Source: an uncultured Caryophanales bacterium (lineage in GTDB: Bacteria > Bacillota_I > Bacilli_A > RF39 > UBA660). From it: 23,920 nucleotides of DNA. A model generated the notes under the pieces. That model did not search any database. It was given only the letters and a program-made list of their open reading frames with translations, and was not told the DNA's origin. Positions 1 through 6,245 of the stretch are shown here, piece after piece (position 1 is the stretch's first letter; each line of letters begins with the position of its first letter). Location of the stretch: NCBI GenBank assembly GCA_946628045.1, contig CAMOVZ010000011.1:1-23920 (forward strand). Reading direction: 5' to 3'. The position numbers and the translations under genes are program-made.

Positions 1-53
1 AATACGGCCTTGCCAAGGCTGTGATGGGGGTTCGATTCCCCTCATTCGCTCCA
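1..53 (+). tRNA. tRNA-Gly (GCC), 5'-truncated by window edge
   Basis: The anticodon loop TTGCCAA (anticodon GCC) is flanked by a CGGCC/GGCTG stem. A T-arm with loop TTCGATT follows, then the acceptor strand CATTCGC, discriminator T and an encoded CCA at 51-53. The acceptor 5' half and D-arm lie outside the window. A terminator follows directly, so this is the last gene of its transcript. Confidence 0.93.
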
Positions 54-61
54 TTTGAAAT

Positions 62-89
62 AAATTAGTCTTAGGACTAATTTTTTTAT
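62..89 (+). terminator. Intrinsic terminator of tRNA-Gly
   Basis: The inverted repeat ATTAGTC/GACTAAT (64-70 and 75-81) has a 4-nt loop and is followed by a run of seven T. It lies 9 bases after the tRNA CCA end. Confidence 0.85.
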
Positions 90-97
90 TTGATATA

Positions 98-126
98 TTG
101 CTTTATTTTTTTGTTTAATATATAAT
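98..126 (+). promoter_or_regulatory. Sigma-A type promoter for the 185-aa gene
   Basis: A -35 TTGCTT (98-103), a 17-bp spacer and a perfect -10 TATAAT (121-126) lie 21 bases before the start codon, downstream of the tRNA terminator. Confidence 0.6.
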
Positions 127-147
127 ATTTCGAAATGGAGAGTTTAA

Positions 148-705
148 ATGAAAGAAGAAACATTAAAAAAATTTAGAGAAGAATATACTACATACTTAGA
201 AGCAGCTGACAGTGAATTCAAAGAAATAGATAAATTAGAAAAAGAACTAGAAAAAGATTCTAAAGTTATACAATTAAAAAAATTACAAGAAGAGATTAAT
301 AATGATCCTAGAACAAAGAGATTGGAAGAATTAAAAAAGATTAAAAAGGATTATGAACAACAAAAACAAGAATATGGTTATTGGAATTATACAAATAGTT
401 ATTATGCTTATATCAAAACAAGACCAATTATCAATGGTGAAGATTCTTGTGGAATATTAGTTCGTTTCGCATCTCGATTGGATGAAGAAATTTATTTCTA
501 TTTAGATGTAGAAAATTTAGACGTGTTTACAATAGAAAAGCACAAAGCTGAAGAATTTGAAAAAGGACACATCGTTATACCTGTTCCAAGTGATGCCAAT
601 GAAGAAGTAATAAGAAGAGAATTCTTAATCGGATGTATCACAATGACTCCAGAAGAATCAGCTAAACAATTAATTAAAAAATATAGTACAAAGGAAGAAG
701 AGTAA
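148..705 (+). CDS. Hypothetical protein with N-terminal coiled coil
   Basis: I do not recognise this family. It encodes 185 aa. Residues 1 to about 75 are almost entirely charged and helical (Glu/Lys/Leu with heptad-like spacing), so a coiled coil is likely. From about residue 80 there is a compact beta-rich part with several Tyr and the segment CGILVRF, ending in a polar helix rich in Lys/Glu. No signal peptide or membrane segment is visible, so it is probably cytosolic. The start is chosen because GGAG sits 8 bases upstream. It has its own promoter after the tRNA-Gly terminator. Its stop codon lies in the loop of its terminator hairpin. The real-gene call is firm from length, RBS and flanking signals; function is unknown. 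Confidence 0.85.
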   Translation: MKEETLKKFREEYTTYLEAADSEFKEIDKLEKELEKDSKVIQLKKLQEEINNDPRTKRLEELKKIKKDYEQQKQEYGYWNYTNSYYAYIKTRPIINGEDSCGILVRFASRLDEEIYFYLDVENLDVFTIEKHKAEEFEKGHIVIPVPSDANEEVIRREFLIGCITMTPEESAKQLIKKYSTKEEE

Positions 706-717
706 TCTTCTTTTTTT
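695..717 (+). terminator. Intrinsic terminator with stop codon in the loop
   Basis: AAGAAGA (695-701) and TCTTCTT (706-712) pair around the loop GTAA, which contains the TAA stop of the upstream gene (703-705). A T run follows to 717. The stem therefore uses the last coding codons. Confidence 0.85.
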
Positions 718-718
718 A

Positions 719-727
719 TGTTATAAT
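719..727 (+). promoter_or_regulatory. Extended -10 promoter TGTTATAAT
   Basis: TGT precedes a perfect TATAAT (722-727), directly after the terminator T run and 19 bases before the next start codon. No good -35 is present because that position is filled by the T run, which fits an extended -10 type promoter. Confidence 0.65.
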
Positions 728-746
728 TTATATAGAGGTATTTAAT

Positions 747-1124
747 ATGTTAAAGAAAGATATAAAACATATAGAAAGAATTATTACTAATATCAATGAA
801 TTAACAATTCTAACAAAGAATAGAGATTCAGAGTATTTCTATAATAGTTCTGAAATGGTTATTTTATGTACATTAGTAAATGAAATAGATGATTCATTAA
901 TAGATATTAATGAAAAACTTAAAAACAAATATAAAAATATTAACTGGAATATTATAAGTAGTCAAAAAAATAATGAACAATCATTAACAGTTGGTAAAGT
1001 ATGGGAATTATCTTCTCACCTTTTAAAAGATGATATATATAATGAATTAAAGTCTTTATTATCAAAAGAATTACCAATCTATTATAAAAACTATTGTGAT
1101 AAAAAAACTAGACAAGAAAAATAA
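747..1124 (+). CDS. Hypothetical small protein
   Basis: This encodes 125 aa that I cannot assign. It is polar, rich in Asn/Lys/Ile and predicted mostly helical, with no membrane segment. One Cys lies near residue 41 and one near residue 117. The RBS AGAGG is 7 bases before ATG. The upstream extended -10 promoter and the downstream hairpin support an independent short transcription unit. Its closeness to the 185-aa gene, separated only by a terminator-promoter cassette, hints at linked but separately controlled expression. It could be a lineage-specific protein. Confidence 0.75.
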   Translation: MLKKDIKHIERIITNINELTILTKNRDSEYFYNSSEMVILCTLVNEIDDSLIDINEKLKNKYKNINWNIISSQKNNEQSLTVGKVWELSSHLLKDDIYNELKSLLSKELPIYYKNYCDKKTRQEK

Positions 1125-1126
1125 AG

Positions 1127-1156
1127 AACTAAACTATATTGTTTGAGTTTTTATTT
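1127..1156 (+). terminator. Probable intrinsic terminator
   Basis: AACTAAAC and GTTTGAGTT pair with one bulge around a 6-nt loop and are followed by TTTTATTT. It lies 3 bases after the stop codon. The 3' arm overlaps the -35 of the next promoter. Confidence 0.6.
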
Positions 1157-1170
1157 AGGTGTGTTATAAT
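1143..1170 (+). promoter_or_regulatory. Promoter with extended -10 for a possible small RNA
   Basis: TTGAGT (1143-1148), a 16-bp spacer and TATAAT (1165-1170) preceded by TGT (1162-1164) form a promoter. No ribosome site or open frame follows before the terminator at 1255. Confidence 0.65.
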
Positions 1171-1176
1171 GCTTAT

Positions 1177-1277
1177 AGATATGGGTGATTTATATATCAT
1201 CCTCGTGTGAGAAAAAAGTTGTGTAATCACTCAACTATCGCTCCATAAAAAAACAAGCAAGTTAATACTTGCTTTTT
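1177..1277 (+). ncRNA. Candidate structured small RNA of about 100 nt
   Basis: The segment lies between a clear promoter and an intrinsic terminator and has no usable reading frame. It folds into three hairpins. GGGTGAT/ATCATCC (1183-1189 with 1196-1202) has 7 bp including one G-U. GTTGTGT/ACTCAAC (1218-1224 with 1229-1235) has one mismatch and a 4-nt loop. The third is the terminator stem. A short A-rich linker (1211-1217) separates the first two. I do not recognise it as SRP RNA, 6S, tmRNA or a known riboswitch. It could also be a convergent antisense leader, because the minus-strand gene ends at 1278. Confidence 0.45.
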
Positions 1278-1279
1278 TT
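1247..1279. terminator. Bidirectional intrinsic terminator
   Basis: AAGCAAG (1255-1261) pairs with CTTGCTT (1268-1274) around TTAATA. T runs lie on the right for the plus strand, and an A run (1247-1253) lies on the left, read as U on the minus strand. It serves the candidate small RNA and the convergent minus-strand gene. Confidence 0.85.
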
Positions 1280-2129
1280 ATTTTTTCTTTTTTATAACAT
1301 TATCAGGAATTTCAAAATCTTTAGAAGCGGGCTCTAACATTAATTCTGGATGCGAAAATAAATATTCTATTGCTTTTAATGCTCTACAAAAATAGAAACC
1401 ATCTTCAATTCTTTCATCTAAAGTAATTCCTAAATTCATTATATATTTATTATTTTCTTCTCTTATTTCTCCAAAAGTAGCAAGTCCACTAGAAGTACCT
1501 AAATTAGCTAAATTATGATGAATTCCAGGCGTTCTAAATGTACCTAGGTTAGATACAATTATTGAACTATAATAAATATTTTCATCAGCTATACTACCAG
1601 GTAATCCAAACTTTTTATCAACCCATTTTAATATTCCAACAATAGATGATCTTAATGGTCTCCAAATATGACCAATTTTATCAACTACATTATTAGCACC
1701 ATCTGTATTAACACTTGATTTTTTATCTCTTATTTTATCAACTTTAGCCTTTATATTTTTAGATATATCTATAATAGTATCATTTTCACCAATAGGTAAG
1801 CATGTCATAAACTCTTCACTTGTATCATTAAACTCTGCTTTAGCAACAAAAGCTATAGATATATCATCATGTTCATATAAAGTTCTATTTTGAACAAATC
1901 TATTTAGTTTAGGATATTTATAAAAAGTCTTACCTAATATATATACAAACCCATGAAAGAATGTTATATCTTTATCATCTTTCTTTAATTTCTTAACAAA
2001 TTTAACAAATTCAGTAACATCAACATCTACATTCATATACACTTCAGAATCACATCTATTAGGTTTTAAGTCAAACATAATATTTTGCATTCCAGTTACA
2101 TCTTTAACTTTATGTCCTTTTCTTGCCAT
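1278..2129 (-). CDS. Stand-alone 2-oxoacid dehydrogenase E2-type (CAT-fold) protein
   Basis: The 283-aa protein matches the catalytic domain of dihydrolipoamide acyltransferases and chloramphenicol acetyltransferase-like proteins. It has no lipoyl or subunit-binding domain. The segment SNLGTFRTPG (193-202) corresponds to the conserved SNxG motif. LDERIEDG (237-244) aligns with the E2 active-site motif DHRxxDG, but the catalytic His is Glu239. Asp243 and Gly244 are kept. Known E2 and CAT enzymes need that His as general base, so this protein may have lost acyl transfer or do other chemistry. No E1, E3 or lipoyl genes are nearby. The start codon is ATG, with a GAGG ribosome site 7 bases upstream and an extended -10 promoter further upstream. 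Fold call is fairly sure; substrate unknown. Confidence 0.75.
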   Translation of the reverse strand: MARKGHKVKDVTGMQNIMFDLKPNRCDSEVYMNVDVDVTEFVKFVKKLKKDDKDITFFHGFVYILGKTFYKYPKLNRFVQNRTLYEHDDISIAFVAKAEFNDTSEEFMTCLPIGENDTIIDISKNIKAKVDKIRDKKSSVNTDGANNVVDKIGHIWRPLRSSIVGILKWVDKKFGLPGSIADENIYYSSIIVSNLGTFRTPGIHHNLANLGTSSGLATFGEIREENNKYIMNLGITLDERIEDGFYFCRALKAIEYLFSHPELMLEPASKDFEIPDNVIKKKK

Positions 2130-2164
2130 AATAATTTACCTCAATTCTTCAACCTTATATAAAC

Positions 2165-2194
2165 ATTATAACATCGTAATATAACTTAATGCAA
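2165..2194 (-). promoter_or_regulatory. Promoter of the E2-like gene
   Basis: Read on the minus strand: TTGCAT (2194-2189), an 18-bp spacer and TATAAT (2170-2165), with TGT directly upstream of the -10. This is another extended -10 element. Confidence 0.65.
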
Positions 2195-2206
2195 AGTTAT
2201 TTATAA

Positions 2207-2235
2207 ATAAAAAAAGAATAAATTAATTATTCTTT
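2207..2235 (-). terminator. Intrinsic terminator of the HD gene, stop in loop
   Basis: AAAGAATAA (2213-2221) pairs with TTATTCTTT (2227-2235) around a 5-nt loop. A U run follows on the minus strand (A run 2209-2215 on plus). The gene's TAA stop (2225-2223) lies in and beside the loop. Confidence 0.75.
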
Positions 2236-2927
2236 TTATCCAAATATTCCTTAACAAGCTTTTTATATTTATATTCTAGTTCTGTAATACGTGAATTGTT
2301 TTTAATTTTATTATTTAATGCATAATTAGATACAGCTATAAAATTTTCATCATACGAATAAGTTCTTTGACCAAATATTAACCACATTTCTTCCCAAGTA
2401 TAGCCTTCATTAAGTAAACTTTGTACTTTTTCATTATAGAATGTAGCATTGTTCTTTTGTTCTGTTAAATCAACTAAATTATCTTCACCATATAATTTTG
2501 ATTGTAAATCACATTCTAATTTGTCACATAAATGTGCAAATTGCGCTTCTTTAGTTTTTCTTTCATCAAACTCTAAATATATTTTTTCAATTTGTTCACC
2601 ATCTAATAAATCACTCAATATATCATGAACAGCCATATGTTCAATGATTTTTTTATTTTCTTTAGAAATTTGAAATTGTGTTAAATCATCAATAAGGCAT
2701 TCACCTAATTCATGAATAGCTAACATATATGCTACTTTCATAATATCTATGTTATATTGGTATTCTGACTTCATAGCAATTGCAAGCATTATGGTACTAT
2801 AGATATGTTCAGCAACACTTTCACGCCTTACAGCATGAACACTCCAATCAATCCATCCCTTTCTAATTAATGTTTTTAATTTATTACACATTACATAAAA
2901 ATTAACTACATTACTTTCTTTACTCAT
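2223..2927 (-). CDS. HD-domain phosphohydrolase, YfbR/HD_3-like
   Basis: The 234-aa protein has the layout of the YfbR-type HD family, which are metal-dependent 5'-deoxynucleotidases. RRESVAEHIYS (34-44) contains the first metal ligand His41. IHELGE (71-76) sits where the HD dyad belongs. AHLCDKLE (131-138) contains the distal metal ligand Asp135. In the dyad the Asp is replaced by Glu (His72-Glu73). Family knowledge suggests hydrolysis of a deoxynucleoside monophosphate or another nucleotide; the exact substrate cannot be read here. The C-terminal 90 residues are helical and Lys-rich. It has its own promoter and diverges from the membrane-protein gene at 3043. The start is supported by an AGGTGAT ribosome site. 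Confidence 0.78.
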   Translation of the reverse strand: MSKESNVVNFYVMCNKLKTLIRKGWIDWSVHAVRRESVAEHIYSTIMLAIAMKSEYQYNIDIMKVAYMLAIHELGECLIDDLTQFQISKENKKIIEHMAVHDILSDLLDGEQIEKIYLEFDERKTKEAQFAHLCDKLECDLQSKLYGEDNLVDLTEQKNNATFYNEKVQSLLNEGYTWEEMWLIFGQRTYSYDENFIAVSNYALNNKIKNNSRITELEYKYKKLVKEYLDKKNN

Positions 2928-2945
2928 ACTATCACCTGAAAATTT

Positions 2946-2974
2946 ATTCTAATAATTAAGTATAATAAAGTCAA
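2946..2974 (-). promoter_or_regulatory. Promoter of the HD gene
   Basis: On the minus strand: TTGACT (2974-2969), a 17-bp spacer and TAGAAT (2951-2946), about 20 bases before the start codon. Confidence 0.55.
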
Positions 2975-2990
2975 ATATTTTTTATTATAC

Positions 2991-3019
2991 TTGAAAATAT
3001 TAAAAAAAATTAATATAAT
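2991..3019 (+). promoter_or_regulatory. Promoter of the 258-aa membrane protein gene
   Basis: TTGAAA (2991-2996), a 17-bp spacer and TATAAT (3014-3019) are followed by the RBS GGAGAGG. It is divergent from the HD gene promoter, with only 16 bases between the two -35 elements. Confidence 0.7.
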
Positions 3020-3042
3020 TAAGAAGAATAGGAGAGGGTTGT

Positions 3043-3819
3043 ATGGAAACAAAAAAATCACCTACATTATTAATAATTATATTAATATTAATAGTATTAG
3101 GATTAGCAGGTTATATTGTATATGATAAATTTATATTAAGTATGCAAGAAGAAAAAAAATATACTACAGTAATAGACGATGTAAGTATAGATGTCAATAA
3201 ACTATATAAAGTAGGAGAAATGTTAAATACTTTTGATAAAGCTTTTAAAACAAATGATACTAAATACTTAGGATATATTTATAATAGCAAAAGTATTAAT
3301 GTAAAAGATTTTGATAAAACAGCGGCAATATATGTATCATTATATGATGAGTTAATAAGATCTAATACAGAACAAAATATATCTAATGAAAGAATAAAAA
3401 ATAATTATGAAAATATATTTGGTAAAGTACTAGAATATAAGCCAAAAGATATTGATTTAGGAGAAAACATAAAAGTAATATATGATGCGGAAAATAAAAT
3501 ATATAAATATACAGCATCAATTACTAATAATGATCATAAAAGTGAATATTTAGCTAGAAATATGAAAACTACTCTAACAGCTGACTTAGTAATAATCACA
3601 AGAAAAGTATTCTTTGTAGAATATTCTGGTAATACTGCTAGTATTTATAAAGATTCTACTAAAGAGACAAAACTAGGTGATATTAAATTAAATAATGGTG
3701 AAGTAAATTTACAAGAAGTAACAGGAAAATATGGGTCTAAATTAAATACATATGATTTTACATTTAAATTAGGCAGTGATGATAGTTATAATTTTTATAA
3801 AATAGAAAGAACTAAATAA
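3043..3819 (+). CDS. Membrane-anchored extracytoplasmic protein, unknown function
   Basis: This encodes 258 aa. Three positively charged residues near the N-terminus are followed by one hydrophobic helix (about residues 8-28, rich in Leu/Ile/Val). There is no Cys lipobox and no obvious signal peptidase site, so it is probably a single-pass anchored protein with the rest outside the cell. The outer part is polar, with mixed helices (about 45-125) and a beta-rich C-terminal half (about 135-258). I do not recognise a family. The RBS GGAGAGG is well placed. The stop codon is within the terminator loop. It is monocistronic by the flanking promoter and terminator. Confidence 0.82.
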   Translation: METKKSPTLLIIILILIVLGLAGYIVYDKFILSMQEEKKYTTVIDDVSIDVNKLYKVGEMLNTFDKAFKTNDTKYLGYIYNSKSINVKDFDKTAAIYVSLYDELIRSNTEQNISNERIKNNYENIFGKVLEYKPKDIDLGENIKVIYDAENKIYKYTASITNNDHKSEYLARNMKTTLTADLVIITRKVFFVEYSGNTASIYKDSTKETKLGDIKLNNGEVNLQEVTGKYGSKLNTYDFTFKLGSDDSYNFYKIERTK

Positions 3820-3833
3820 TAGTTCTTTTTTTG
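3806..3833 (+). terminator. Intrinsic terminator with stop codon in the loop
   Basis: AAAGAACT (3806-3813) pairs with AGTTCTTT (3821-3828) around a 7-nt loop that contains the TAA stop at 3817-3819. A T run follows. Confidence 0.85.
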
Positions 3834-3872
3834 TAAAGTAGTTGTATTTATTATAATTATTTAAAAATATTA

Positions 3873-3881
3873 TGATATAAT
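3873..3881 (+). promoter_or_regulatory. Extended -10 promoter of the hydrolase-murF-ddl operon
   Basis: TGATATAAT: TGn directly before a perfect TATAAT (3876-3881), 18 bases before the chosen start codon. No strong -35 is seen. Confidence 0.6.
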
Positions 3882-3899
3882 AAAAATGGAGTGATTTTT

Positions 3900-4619
3900 A
3901 TGCAAATAAAAGTTCAAGGAATAAATATCAACTACATACAATATGGTAAGGGTAAAGATATTTTACTATTACATGGTTGGGGACAAAATATAGAAATGAT
4001 GAAACCAATAGGTGATGGTTTCTGCGATAGATTTAGAATTACTATAATAGATTTTCCAGGTTTTGGTAATAGTGAAGAACCAAAAGAGGCATGGACAATT
4101 GACAAGTATTCACTGATGTTAGAAGAATTTGTTAAACAAGTTGGTATTAAAAAACCAATCGTTATGGGACATTCCTTCGGAGGTAGAGTAGCAATAAGAT
4201 ATTCTGCTAGAAATAATATTGAAAAATTAGTATTATTTGGAAGCCCATGTATTAGAATACAAGAAGAATTACCATTAAAAGTAAAAATATTAAAGAAGTT
4301 AAAAACTCTTCCAGGTATGAATCAATTAGGCGAATATATGAAACAATTTATTGGATCTAGAGACTATAAAGCAGCTAGTCCAATAATGAGAGAAACTCTA
4401 GTAAATGTAGTAAATGAAGATTTATCTAAATACGCTAGAGAAATAGAAGAGCCAACACTATTAATATGGGGAGAAAATGATGAAGAAGCCCCAGTAAATG
4501 AAGCAAAAGAATTAGAAAAACTAATGATAGATGCAGCACTTATAATATTACCTGGTACACATTATGCTTATCTAGAAAATTTAGCAAGAGTAATAACTAT
4601 ATTAAATAGTTTTATATAG
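3900..4619 (+). CDS. Alpha/beta hydrolase
   Basis: A 239-aa single-domain alpha/beta hydrolase of usual length. HGWGQN (25-30) is the oxyanion-hole segment. GHSFGG (90-95) is the nucleophile elbow with Ser92. GENDEEAP (191-198) supplies Asp194 and GTHYAYLE (219-226) supplies His221, so the catalytic triad is complete. No signal peptide is present, so it is cytosolic. A GTG nine bases upstream is in frame, but ATG at 3900 is preferred because GGAG (3888-3891) is then 8 bases away and would otherwise overlap the start. It is first in an operon with murF (9-base gap) and ddl, which suggests a cell-envelope or housekeeping ester/amide hydrolase role. The substrate is unknown. Confidence 0.88.
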   Translation: MQIKVQGININYIQYGKGKDILLLHGWGQNIEMMKPIGDGFCDRFRITIIDFPGFGNSEEPKEAWTIDKYSLMLEEFVKQVGIKKPIVMGHSFGGRVAIRYSARNNIEKLVLFGSPCIRIQEELPLKVKILKKLKTLPGMNQLGEYMKQFIGSRDYKAASPIMRETLVNVVNEDLSKYAREIEEPTLLIWGENDEEAPVNEAKELEKLMIDAALIILPGTHYAYLENLARVITILNSFI

Positions 4620-4628
4620 GAGGTATTT

Positions 4629-6233
4629 ATGTTATTAGTAAATATATTATTTCTAATTTCATTATTATTTATAAATATCTATAAATCAAAAAGACATTTA
4701 CACATGATGCAACAAAATTTATATAATGAGAATAATAGATATGTTAGATGGATCTTAAAAAATAGTAAATTTATAAATATAGAATTACTAACAATACTAA
4801 TAGTAGTAATAGCTATATTTATAAAAGTAGATCAAAATATATTATTAATTTCAACAATATTAGTGATTTCGATAATATTCTTATTAAGTGGATTATCATG
4901 GAGAAAACTAATATTGACAGATCAAAATAAAAAGAAATTAGTAATAACTGCAAGAATAAAGAGATTGATATTCACAATATTTATACTGTATTTAATACCA
5001 ATTATATTCTTAGTAATTTATAATTTACTTTCTATGGTATTAGTATTATGTATAATGACTTATTTAAACTGTATGGTAGTACTAATTGCTATGTGGATTA
5101 ATACACCAATTGAAAAATTAGTTTATTTATACTATAAAACTAAAGCTCAAAGAAAATTAAAATCTATGAGTAATCTAAAGATAATAGGTATAACAGGAAG
5201 TTATGGTAAAACTAGTAGTAAAAATATATTAAGTGATATTTTAAATATTAAATATAATGCACTACCTACACCTAAGAACTTAAATACATTTAATGGACTT
5301 ATAATGACAGTAAATAATCACCTAGATAAATTTACTGATATATTTATAGCTGAAATGGGAGCTTATGTAAAAGGTGAAATAAAAAGACTTTGTAAATTGA
5401 TAAAACCTAAATATGGTATTTTAACTAGAATTGGTACAGCACACTTAGAAACTTTTGGATCACAAGAAAATATTCAAAAAGGTAAATTTGAACTTATTGA
5501 AAGTCTTCCAAGTGAAGGATTTGGAATACTTAATGGAGATGATCCACTACAAGTATCATACAAATTAAAAAATAAAGTTAAAATTATATGGATAGGTATA
5601 GATAATGAAGATGTAGATGTACGTGCTACGAATATCAAATGTTCTAATAAAGGTACTAGTTTTGATGTAGTTTTAAAGAATGATAAGAATAAATATAAAT
5701 TTGAAACTAAGCTTTTAGGAGATCATAATGTGTATAACATATTAGCAGGAATTGCTTGTGGATTAGAATTTGGTATTGATATAGAGTCACTTCAAAAAGC
5801 AGTTGCAGGAGTAAGACCTATAGAGCATAGATTAGAGTTGAAAAAAATAGCTAACTTCAACATGATAGATGATGCTTATAATTCAAATCCGACAGGAGCA
5901 AAAAATGCTTGTAAAGTATTAGGAATGATGCCGGGCGTGAAAATAGTAGTAACACCAGGTATGATTGAATTAGGAGATAGGGAAGATGAGTACAACAAAG
6001 AGTTTGGAACACAAATAGCAGAAGTTGCAGATTATGTTGTATTAATTGGAGAAAAGAAAACAAGACCAATAAAAGAAGGATTATTAGAAAAGAAATTTGA
6101 CGAAGATAAAATAATTGTATTTAATGATGTAAGAGAAGCATATCCTTTTATAGGTAATATTGCTACAAACAATAAAAAAGAAGTATATGCATTATTTGAA
6201 AATGATTTACCAGATACATATAATGAGAAATAG
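4629..6233 (+). CDS. murF: Membrane-anchored MurF-like ligase
   Basis: A 534-aa Mur ligase. MurF joins D-Ala-D-Ala to UDP-MurNAc-tripeptide using ATP. The P-loop GITGSYGKTSSK is at 187-198 with Lys194. AEMGAYVKGEI (241-251) and RIGTAHLETFGS (268-279) are central-domain motifs. The segment YNSNPTG, near residue 415, and the C-terminal segment LFENDLPDTY are typical of MurF rather than MurC/D/E. Unusually, about 180 residues precede the ligase, with about five hydrophobic helices (roughly 1-17, 51-66, 70-88, 112-132, 134-157). Soluble MurF has a non-membrane N-terminal substrate domain instead. AGGAGG overlaps the stop of the preceding gene, indicating translational coupling. ddl follows after 12 bases, which supports the assignment because Ddl makes the dipeptide that MurF uses. 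Confidence 0.88.
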   Translation: MLLVNILFLISLLFINIYKSKRHLHMMQQNLYNENNRYVRWILKNSKFINIELLTILIVVIAIFIKVDQNILLISTILVISIIFLLSGLSWRKLILTDQNKKKLVITARIKRLIFTIFILYLIPIIFLVIYNLLSMVLVLCIMTYLNCMVVLIAMWINTPIEKLVYLYYKTKAQRKLKSMSNLKIIGITGSYGKTSSKNILSDILNIKYNALPTPKNLNTFNGLIMTVNNHLDKFTDIFIAEMGAYVKGEIKRLCKLIKPKYGILTRIGTAHLETFGSQENIQKGKFELIESLPSEGFGILNGDDPLQVSYKLKNKVKIIWIGIDNEDVDVRATNIKCSNKGTSFDVVLKNDKNKYKFETKLLGDHNVYNILAGIACGLEFGIDIESLQKAVAGVRPIEHRLELKKIANFNMIDDAYNSNPTGAKNACKVLGMMPGVKIVVTPGMIELGDREDEYNKEFGTQIAEVADYVVLIGEKKTRPIKEGLLEKKFDEDKIIVFNDVREAYPFIGNIATNNKKEVYALFENDLPDTYNEK

Positions 6234-6245
6234 GAGAGTGAATTT

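Larger units (their letters stand above)
695..727 (+). repeat. 33-bp terminator-promoter cassette, copy 1
   Basis: This is identical to 17555-17587 over all 33 bases. It comprises the AAGAAGA/TCTTCTT hairpin, the T run and the extended -10 TGTTATAAT. The flanking bases differ (G versus A on the left, T versus A on the right). Confidence 0.9.

Noticed and set aside
3891..3899. GTG start for the alpha/beta hydrolase
   Set aside because: The GTG overlaps the GGAG ribosome site; ATG at 3900 is correctly spaced.
5857..6069. Minus-strand frame inside murF
   Set aside because: It is opposite the conserved YNSNPTG region of MurF and has no start signal.
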